Below, in pieces: positions 9,125-16,353 of a stretch of DNA of 64,000 bases. A program made the position numbers and the translations under genes. The stretch comes from an uncultured Schlesneria sp. (GTDB lineage Bacteria > Planctomycetota > Planctomycetia > Planctomycetales > Planctomycetaceae): contig CAIQIR010000010.1 in the NCBI GenBank assembly GCA_903871875.1, positions 1 to 64,000 on the forward strand, given 5' to 3'. Each line of letters opens with the position of its first letter. Positions within the stretch are counted from its first letter, which is position 1. Below the pieces are notes generated by a model. It searched no databases and was not told the origin of the DNA. It worked only from the letters and a program-made list of their open reading frames with translations.

Positions 9125-10984
9125 TCATTTTTCTCCTTGAAGTACGATCGCGCTGTCTGCCGTCAAATGCCAACCATCTGCTTCCCCTTCTGGATGACGG
9201 ACACCGTTGCCGCCGTATCGGTGGTCTTCCGTCGATAACAGCATCTTCCACCGATGGTCCTGCGGAGGGGCGAGTAATGGCTCCGGGACGATCGAAAGTT
9301 CCAGATCGGGACCCAGATTAACGATCAGCAGCCGGTCTTCGTCGTGAGCGAAAAAATAGCGTAGCAGAAAGGCATTGGGGCCGATGACGGCGCCGTCGAC
9401 ATCGCGATTTGATACGGGCTGAAACCCTGGCTTGGATCGCCTCAGTAACAGTAAATCCTTGGTGAGTTGATAGGCGGCGGCGTGTGTCTGCCGTTCGTCA
9501 AAATTCAGTTTACAACGTTCGAAAGTCTGTGGATCGTCAGGCACCGCAAATTGCGAGATGATTTCTGGATCGTTCAGACTGGGAAACTGTGTCAGAAACT
9601 TGGTCCGTCCAGCTTTCACCATCGCGGCCAGTTCGGGCGGGTGATCGGCGAAGTACAAGAACGGGCTGGAAGCCGAAAATTCCTGTCCTTGAAACAACAG
9701 GGGAGTTCCGGGCAGTAAGAGCGTCAGTGCCGTCATGGCTCGATAGCGCGCCGGACTGGATTGCTGATGAGCCCTCAGTCCCTGCCCGGAATTGGCGATC
9801 TGGTCATGGTTCTGAATGAAGTTGATGAAGGCCTGCTGCGGCAGATCGAGGCCCGGTTTACCGCGCCGATGATCCTGCCACGAATACCACTGCCCCTGAT
9901 AGAGGTAGCCATATTTGGCGGCGGAAATAAATTCCTGTGGCTGGCCCAGGTAGTCGGCGAAGTAAGCCTCACGACATCCGTTCAGAGCGACCATTGCGGA
10001 ATGGTGATAATCATCATTCCACAGCGCATCCAAGCCATTCCCGCCACTCGAAATCGCACGACACAGCTGCGGATGCTGCGGTTCGTTTTCGGCAATGAGA
10101 ATGACGGTTCGATTTGGCGCGGCGGCACGAGCCGTTTCGGTAATTTGCGTCAGAATGTGGTGCTTGGCGGGCGCGCTATCATAGATATTCTGGGTGGCGT
10201 CCAATCGCAGACCATCCAGATGAAAGTCCTGAATCCAATACGCCACGTTCGAGAGAAAAAATTCGCGGACCGATTCCGAACGCTCGCCATCAAAATTGAT
10301 GGCCGCACCCCAATCGGTTTGATAGCGATCGGTGAAATAGTGGCTCGCAAATTGCGCCAGATAGTTTCCATCGGGGCCTAAGTGGTTGTAGACGACATCC
10401 AAAATGACCGCGATCCCGTGGGAATGAGCGCAATCCACAAACTGGCAGAGATCGTCGGGGGTGCCGTACAACCGAGTCGGAGCAAACAGATTCACTCCGT
10501 CATAGCCCCATCCAAACGTTCCGGCGAAGTCGGCAATCGGCATCATCTCGACGCAGGTGATGCCGATTGCGGCGAGTTCCTTCAGTTCTTTGGCTGCTGA
10601 CGCCCAGGTGCCCTCGGTGGTGAAACTGCCGACGTGCAATTCGTAGATCACCAGTTTTGAGAGTTCCAGACCGTGCCAGTCCCCGTCGGTCCAGGCGTAC
10701 GCTTTGGGATCCATCACTTGCGACGGTCCATGAGGGCCTTCCGGCTGATATCGGGATGCGGGATCCGGCACCAGGACGTCCTGATCCAGGCGAAACTGGT
10801 AGCGCGTTCCAACGGTGATGGAGCTGATCAAACCCGAAAAGTATCCCTGCCCTTCATTTGTCAGCTTGTGATTTTGTTCCCCACTCAAAACGACACTGAC
10901 TTCGCGGCAATTTGGTGCCCAGACACGGAAGTGTACGCCGTTGTTTTGTCGTTCCGCGCCAATCGGGTATGTCCGCTGAACCAT
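9125..10984 (-). CDS. treZ: Malto-oligosyltrehalose trehalohydrolase
   Basis: 619 residues. An N-terminal beta-sandwich (CBM48-like, VHFRVWAPNCREVSVVL) is followed by a GH13 barrel with the region signatures LVIYELHVGSFT, VILDVVYNHLGPDG, LDGLRLDATQNI (nucleophile Asp), VILIAENEPQ (acid/base Glu) and FIQNHDQIANS (transition-state Asp). The enzyme releases trehalose from maltooligosyltrehalose, the product of TreY. All catalytic residues look intact. The ATG at 10984, with GGAG in front, matches the usual N-terminus better than an in-frame TTG at 11062. First gene of the minus-strand glucan operon, divergent from the GlgX-TreY chimera, which is the only TreY-like gene here and is probably inactive. 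Confidence 0.93.
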   Translation of the reverse strand: MVQRTYPIGAERQNNGVHFRVWAPNCREVSVVLSGEQNHKLTNEGQGYFSGLISSITVGTRYQFRLDQDVLVPDPASRYQPEGPHGPSQVMDPKAYAWTDGDWHGLELSKLVIYELHVGSFTTEGTWASAAKELKELAAIGITCVEMMPIADFAGTFGWGYDGVNLFAPTRLYGTPDDLCQFVDCAHSHGIAVILDVVYNHLGPDGNYLAQFASHYFTDRYQTDWGAAINFDGERSESVREFFLSNVAYWIQDFHLDGLRLDATQNIYDSAPAKHHILTQITETARAAAPNRTVILIAENEPQHPQLCRAISSGGNGLDALWNDDYHHSAMVALNGCREAYFADYLGQPQEFISAAKYGYLYQGQWYSWQDHRRGKPGLDLPQQAFINFIQNHDQIANSGQGLRAHQQSSPARYRAMTALTLLLPGTPLLFQGQEFSASSPFLYFADHPPELAAMVKAGRTKFLTQFPSLNDPEIISQFAVPDDPQTFERCKLNFDERQTHAAAYQLTKDLLLLRRSKPGFQPVSNRDVDGAVIGPNAFLLRYFFAHDEDRLLIVNLGPDLELSIVPEPLLAPPQDHRWKMLLSTEDHRYGGNGVRHPEGEADGWHLTADSAIVLQGEK

Positions 10985-11359
10985 TTGCCACTCCAAGAGT
11001 TCACTTCGCCCGAGTTGTCGGATCAGCAATTCGCATTCCTCGGGTCGGCGGCTGAAAAACAATTTGTGGGAAGACCGTCATTGCAGGCGTTCTTCCCAAT
11101 CCAGCCCTGATTTACGGTTTTTCGGTGTGGATTCGGTCGCTGCGATTCGGAAACCGAAACCACGCTGCCTGTTTGGCGCTCAGCTATTGGTCGGGTGGTA
11201 GCCAATTTGCCAAAGTGAATGCCGAACGGAGCCGGTTCCGTCCGTGCCGCGCGGTTATTTGGTCACAAAGAGGCTTATGGAACGGTATTTGCCTTTGACG
11301 CTCTTCTTAAGAAATGAACTCTGACGATCCAAACTCTGACGATCCAACAAGGAATGACG
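10985..11359. promoter_or_regulatory. Divergent promoter region between treZ and the chimera
   Basis: No gene. It must drive treZ leftwards and the glgX-treY chimera rightwards. Near the right end there is a perfect 10-base palindrome TTCTTAAGAA (11304-11313) directly followed by two tandem copies of a 15-base unit, then AAGGA six bases before the ATG at 11360. This could be an operator region; no known factor is inferred. Confidence 0.4.
11317..11346 (+). repeat. Tandem repeat, two perfect copies of 15 bases
   Basis: AACTCTGACGATCCA occurs at 11317-11331 and again at 11332-11346 without a gap, immediately upstream of the ribosome binding site of the chimera gene. It could be a small slippage duplication or a paired binding site. 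Confidence 0.8.
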
Positions 11360-13678
11360 ATGCGTATCTGGCCCGGTCTTCCCTATCCGCTTGGTGCCAC
11401 GTGGGATGGAAGTGGCGTTAACTTTGCGATTTTTTGCGAGAATGGAACCGGCGTGGAATTGTGCCTGTTTGATTCACCAGACGCCGAGCACGAGAGTCAG
11501 AAGATCGCATTTACTGAGACCACCGACCAAGTCTGGCATGCCTATTTTCCCGATCTTTTGCCCGGACAAGTCTATGGCTACCGCATTGACGGTCCGTACG
11601 ATCCACAGAACGGACATCGCTTCAACCGCCATAAGATTGTTCTGGATCCCTACGCAAAGCTACTCGCACGGAACGTCAAATGGGATGACAGCCTGTTTGG
11701 ATATCAGCTAGGCCAGGATGACTTGAGTTTCAATGAGGTGGACAGCGCCCCGTTCGCTCCCTTGGCGACGGTCGTTGACGGAGCATTCACCTGGGGTGAC
11801 GATCGTCCTCCCCAAACCCCCTGGCATAAGACCCTCATTTATGAAGCCCACGTCAAAGGGATGACGATGAAGCATCCCGATGTGCCGGAAGGACTGAGGG
11901 GCCCCCCCTTATATGTCGTCGTGGAAAAAATATTGGGACCGCGCGAATCACCGCCGGCCGACTGGGCCTGTCATGGAACGACGGGTTACGAATTCATCAA
12001 CGAGGTCAACGGGCTATTCGTCGACCCGAATTTGGCGGATCAACTGACCTCGGTCTATCAACGATTTACACGACAAACGGATGACTTTGATCAGATTGCG
12101 TACCGGAACAAATTGCAGATTCTGCAAACGACGATGGCCAGTGAACTGCACGTCCTGGCTCACCAATTGGACCGACTGGCTCAAATGGAGTGGTGGTCAC
12201 GCGATTTTACGCTGAATGGACTCCGGCAAGCTCTCGAAGAAATGATCGCCTGTTTTCCCGTCTATCGAACCTATGTGTCGCACGAAGCAAACCAAACTGA
12301 TCGAATCACGGTGCTTCGCGCTGCACGCCGTGCCCGTGCGAGTAGCCCGTTGCTGGGCCGAGAGATCTTCGAATTCATCTGCGACTCGCTGCTACTGCGC
12401 GAACCCAGCTACTCTTCCGTTTTACCGGAATACCATGATTGCCAGCGTCAGTTTGCTCAAAAGTTCCAACAGCTGACATCGCCGGTGATGGCCAAAGGCG
12501 TCGAAGACACGACGTTCTACCAATTCAACCGTCTGGTCTCGCTGAACGAGGTGGGTGGAAACCCGGCCAGAATGGGCAGCACTCCCCAGGAGTTGCATGA
12601 TTTCCTGCTGGCGAGAGCCGCATCTGGTTCCGGTGGCCTGTCGCCGCTTTCGACTCACGATACCAAGCGAAACGAAGATGTCCGCGCGAGAATCAATGTC
12701 CTGTCAGAAATACCAGAAGAGTGGGAACGGCGACTTCACCGCTGGCGCGGTCTGAACAGATCGTTCAAAGTCGAGGTCGAAGAAGGAACACTGGCACCGG
12801 ATGACAACGAGGAATATCTGATTTACCAGACATTGGTGGGCGTCTGGCCGACTTCGTCATCGATTGACGCCGATTTTGTGTCTCGCATTCGCGACTATGT
12901 GAAAAAGAGCCTCCATGAAGCGAAGGTTCATTCCAGCTGGATTCATCCCGAAACGAAATACGACGACGCCGCTTCGGCGTTTGTCGAGTCGATTCTGAAT
13001 GCCGAACGGTCTGCCGAATTTTTGGCCGACATGAACGAGTTTCTCAAAATCGTGCACCGGCCCGGACAACTCAATTCACTCGCGCAAACGTTGATTCGCT
13101 GCACGGCTCCCGGAGTTCCCGATACTTACCAAGGTTGCGAAACATGGGACGATAGTCTGGTGGATCCCGATAATCGCCGACCGGTCGACTATCCCGCGCG
13201 AGAGCGAATCTTAAGCCGATTGGATCAACTCGAATCCCCTCCCGGTAGGGAGCGTGCCGATGTTTTGCGCCGGGAAATGAAGCCGGAATTCGCCAAGCTG
13301 TTTGTCACGGCCACGGCCCTTCGGCTGCGTCGCCGACTGTTGACGCTCTTCCAAAAAGGCCAATACGTGCCGCTGGACGTGCGGGGGACTGACGCAGATC
13401 ATCTGTTTGCTTTTGCCATGACCGACAACCGCGATGCGGTCATCGTCGCGGTTCCCTATCGATCTGCCGGTTTACAATGGGATCCAGAAGGCATCGGTCC
13501 GCAGCTCGATTTCGATGCGGAACTCGGGCTGCCGGCAGCCTGGACCGAGACCGCTTGGAGAAACGAATTCACTGGGACAGAACTGGTGGGTAAACGCCTC
13601 AACGTAAAATCCATGCTCGCCGATTTCCCTGTCGCCCTGTTCCAGGCGACCGACGGACTACCCACTCTTGATGCTTGA
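11360..13678 (+). CDS. Chimera: GlgX/TreX N-terminal part fused in frame to TreY C-terminal part
   Basis: 772 residues from the ATG at 11360 (AAGGA six bases upstream; another ATG lies at 11354). Residues 1 to about 181 are clearly the start of a GlgX/TreX debranching enzyme: RIWPGLPYPLGATWDGSG, the CBM48 domain, RFNRHKIVLDPYAK and the first barrel strand LIYEAHVKGMTMKHPDVP. At LRG|PP (DNA 11897-11908, inside a GGGGCCCCCCC run) it switches to TreY: YVVVEKILGPRE, HGTTGYEFINEVNG, MAKGVEDTTFY, STHDTKRNEDVRARI, PGVPDTYQGCE, to a normal TreY end. Retained TreY sequence includes the probable acid/base Glu189 and the STHD Asp434, but the TreY segment with regions I and II, including the nucleophile Asp, is absent, as is the GlgX catalytic barrel. 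The likely origin is a deletion joining adjacent glgX and treY genes. The frame is intact, with no stops. Either activity is unlikely; an assembly join must also be considered. Confidence 0.88.
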   Translation: MRIWPGLPYPLGATWDGSGVNFAIFCENGTGVELCLFDSPDAEHESQKIAFTETTDQVWHAYFPDLLPGQVYGYRIDGPYDPQNGHRFNRHKIVLDPYAKLLARNVKWDDSLFGYQLGQDDLSFNEVDSAPFAPLATVVDGAFTWGDDRPPQTPWHKTLIYEAHVKGMTMKHPDVPEGLRGPPLYVVVEKILGPRESPPADWACHGTTGYEFINEVNGLFVDPNLADQLTSVYQRFTRQTDDFDQIAYRNKLQILQTTMASELHVLAHQLDRLAQMEWWSRDFTLNGLRQALEEMIACFPVYRTYVSHEANQTDRITVLRAARRARASSPLLGREIFEFICDSLLLREPSYSSVLPEYHDCQRQFAQKFQQLTSPVMAKGVEDTTFYQFNRLVSLNEVGGNPARMGSTPQELHDFLLARAASGSGGLSPLSTHDTKRNEDVRARINVLSEIPEEWERRLHRWRGLNRSFKVEVEEGTLAPDDNEEYLIYQTLVGVWPTSSSIDADFVSRIRDYVKKSLHEAKVHSSWIHPETKYDDAASAFVESILNAERSAEFLADMNEFLKIVHRPGQLNSLAQTLIRCTAPGVPDTYQGCETWDDSLVDPDNRRPVDYPARERILSRLDQLESPPGRERADVLRREMKPEFAKLFVTATALRLRRRLLTLFQKGQYVPLDVRGTDADHLFAFAMTDNRDAVIVAVPYRSAGLQWDPEGIGPQLDFDAELGLPAAWTETAWRNEFTGTELVGKRLNVKSMLADFPVALFQATDGLPTLDA

Positions 13679-14205
13679 ACGGATCGTTGGCATCGCCAAT
13701 GGCCGAGCGCCCTTCAATTGCTGCGCGGTTACCGACGTCAGGCCGATCGCTTACCGGGCCAATGCTTTCTGACAGTGCTGCAGGTGAAGGAAGTTGTCTT
13801 GGCCCCGGCGCGCACGAAGTGTTTCGACTGTGAACCTTGTGCAACGAGAGGATGGTCAATCACTTGCTGCTGCGGCCATTGCCGTCCGCTTTGACTGCCG
13901 CTGGACACGGATCAATAATTAGCCATGAAATGTCTTAGTTTTTCTGAATCGGTCTACGGACTCTGGTCGAAGGTATGGTATTCTGCGAAGGTAAACCGGT
14001 TTTCCGTGACGGGGATCGGCGTGCGACAGGTGTCCCCGCCGGCTTTGCCGTCGGTTGTTTTTGAGAGTTACGTGGCATTCCTGGTGGTACAACAGCTTAA
14101 ATTTGTCTCAGACAATTCCGTTGATGATTGCGGATCCGTCAATTTCCGTGGCGCAGTCAGCTGGCTCTTGTTGCGTTGAAGGTGTTCGTAGTCGGGAAGT
14201 CGAAC
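13679..14205. other. Intergenic region after the chimera
   Basis: No recognisable gene. A small inverted repeat TTGGC-ATC-GCCAA follows the chimera stop by about ten bases but lacks a T-tract. Reading frames entering the next gene begin here but have no ribosome binding site until 14206. Confidence 0.4.
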
Positions 14206-15180
14206 ATGCTGCTTTCCCAGAGAAATCCGTCGGTCAGCTGGGAGCCTGTTGCGGTTGATCCGTCTGGTCGGGGTGTCGCGTGGGTCTGGTTTCGTCCGGC
14301 CGCCGTTCCGACCGGGGTGATGTTCGTGATCCCCGCAGCCCTGTTTGCGGATGCGAACGTCGTGGCGGGACTTTCCTTGCGACGATTGGTCGCCTGTGCG
14401 GGCCTTGATCCGGCGCACATCGTCTGCTGGACGATCAATGGGATGAATTTCGACGCTGCCGGCGGAACGTCGGTGCTGCTGGACCAGGTTCTGCCGTCGC
14501 CTCCGCTCGGGGCAAATCTGGACGTCTCGGTCTGGATGGCGGTCATGTCGCAGCCAGCCTGGCCGGTCGCTCCTCCCGGTGCGGTGCCCTATGCGACCCC
14601 CGCGGCGGGATATCCGGCTTATGGTGCGCCCCCCATTTCGGCTGAAGATCAATTGCTGCTGGAAGCGATCGAATCGAACTGGAAAGACGTGATCGCACTG
14701 GAAGTGCGGGTCGCGTCACTGCGAAAGGATATTGGTTCGGTCACCAGTCGGCTCAGTACGCTCAACCGTGATTTGAGTTCCCACGAGCGTCTCGTTTGCA
14801 CGACGAAAGAAACGGGCGAATGGGCCGATTGCCGACGAGCCTTGCGCGATGCGATAACCTTGATGGCGCGGTCGGTGAAAGAAATCGATCTGGGAACGAC
14901 TAGTGGAGCGGGACGACGGCATCAATTCGAGGAAATCCACCGCAACCATGTTGTCTTACGAAAACCCTTTCCAGGCATCAAACAGGCTGTCAACGAGTTC
15001 GAAACTTATCGCAAGATTCTGCATAGCGTGATCGGAGCGGCCCAAGCGAGTCTTTCTCGTGGTGGCCGTGACGCCGAAATGCGCGCCAGCTCGTTTCTGC
15101 AACGGATCCACGCGAAGGCGATGTCCAAACGGAAGGTCGGAAAATTCTTGTTTTCCAAGTCCTTCCCGCCTCCCGAATAA
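14206..15180 (+). CDS. Unrecognised protein with Pro/Ala linker and predicted coiled coil
   Basis: 324 residues from an ATG preceded by GGGAAG. I do not recognise a named family. Residues 1 to about 110 form a compact domain rich in Val and aromatic residues (SWEPVAVDPSGRGVAWVWF). Residues about 115-145 are a low-complexity Pro/Ala/Tyr/Gly linker (PVAPPGAVPYATPAAGYPAYG). The rest, from about 150, is strongly helical and charged with heptad-like spacing (ALEVRVASLRKDIGSVTSRL), so a coiled coil is likely, ending in a basic tail. No signal peptide or transmembrane segment is evident. A good ribosome binding site and an uninterrupted frame argue that it is real. Similar architectures occur in planctomycetes as uncharacterised proteins, but that is recollection, not shown by the sequence. 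Confidence 0.7.
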   Translation: MLLSQRNPSVSWEPVAVDPSGRGVAWVWFRPAAVPTGVMFVIPAALFADANVVAGLSLRRLVACAGLDPAHIVCWTINGMNFDAAGGTSVLLDQVLPSPPLGANLDVSVWMAVMSQPAWPVAPPGAVPYATPAAGYPAYGAPPISAEDQLLLEAIESNWKDVIALEVRVASLRKDIGSVTSRLSTLNRDLSSHERLVCTTKETGEWADCRRALRDAITLMARSVKEIDLGTTSGAGRRHQFEEIHRNHVVLRKPFPGIKQAVNEFETYRKILHSVIGAAQASLSRGGRDAEMRASSFLQRIHAKAMSKRKVGKFLFSKSFPPPE

Positions 15181-15891
15181 CCCGCTCGCGACGACTGGCT
15201 CGCACCGGTCAGTTTCACAGGATCGTCGTGGAGAATCGTCAGGACGGGGCTTGTGGTGGATCGCCGTTTTCAACCCTTTTCCAACGGGGTTGATCTGATG
15301 GGCAGGGCTCTTTTCTTGCCACAGGGTCGATGAACGACCAATGCTACGGCAATTGCCGGGTGTTTCTGTGGGGAAAGCCGGATTTCGGCCGTGGACCCGT
15401 CCGGCAGGATTGTGGCGAGCGTCGGCGTGATCGAGTTGGGCGACAGGGAAAGGAAATCCCCTGGCTTCGTCACGGACGTTTTCAAAAAAACTCCACGAAA
15501 TGGTGAAAGGTCCGTGCCGCGGGTTGCGTATCACCATCAGTGAAAACGCAGGGCTGTTGAAAACAGATTGGAGGTTCCCATGTCGATGGAATTGATGGAA
15601 AGGCCGCCGCCATCAACGGGCCGCCTGCGCGGAACGGGGCCGCGACTCGCCGCCTCGTTCCGCAAGCCCCGAAACTGTGTCGACGTACTGGCGAACTGCT
15701 TGGTCCATATTCGGTGGACCCCGTCACTGGGACCGATGGAGATCCTGCGCTGGTTAACTTAGGTAACTTCCGACAACCGAACTCCATCAATGACAATCGA
15801 TTGCAGTCGCTGACTGGCCGCTGGGACTTGGTCCTCCAATGATTCGGATGACACGGCGTGCGCCGGTGAATTCACCTGGTCCAACTGATCG
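15181..15891. other. Gene-poor region with an intergenic hairpin
   Basis: No supported gene. The region holds an inverted repeat GCGGAACG (15629-15636) / CGTTCCGC (15656-15663) with a 19-base loop. Several short antisense frames exist but have neither start signals nor protein-like composition. Confidence 0.4.
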
Positions 15892-16167
15892 CTAAGTTTC
15901 CTGAGTGGAATAAAACCGGTCCGCGAAGGTCGTGCCGACATCCGCCGTCGACCGCATCTGGCCAGGATCAGGGCGGATTATTGAGAGTAAGTAACCAAAA
16001 AAGGGCCTGCGGATCAGCATTCCACGAATTGGCATGAACGCTGCATCGACCAACGGTTGCCGAACGGCCATTCCAAAGATCACCAAGACGATCAATGTCG
16101 TGACGGAGATCACCACGATGGGAACCAGACAACTCGGAACTTCGGACATACAGGTTCGGTCGTCCAT
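15892..16167 (-). CDS. Candidate small membrane protein (91 residues)
   Basis: The frame from an ATG at 16167 encodes a hydrophobic stretch near residues 12-34 (SCLVPIVVISVTTLIVLVIF) that would span a membrane, followed by a basic segment and a second mildly hydrophobic patch (FFGYLLSII). Such composition is unlikely by chance in the shadow of another gene, and no other gene occupies this stretch. Against it: no good ribosome binding site before the ATG and no family match that I recognise. A shorter start at MAVRQPLVDAAFM is possible but would lose the membrane segment. Confidence 0.35.
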   Translation of the reverse strand: MDDRTCMSEVPSCLVPIVVISVTTLIVLVIFGMAVRQPLVDAAFMPIRGMLIRRPFFGYLLSIIRPDPGQMRSTADVGTTFADRFYSTQET

Positions 16168-16353
16168 GCCGCACAGGGCAACAATCGGTCACGCGATCGG
16201 TCGACGCGTGGGGTCTTCATGCGCAGCGGTCGGGACGCTGTGGTGGTCAAGCTGAAAAACAGGTGCCGCGATGGATGCCGCAGATGGAGGGGGCCATCGA
16301 GCGACATCTTCGTCGATCAAAGTGGAATCTTGACAGAATCAAGGGGTGTTCTC

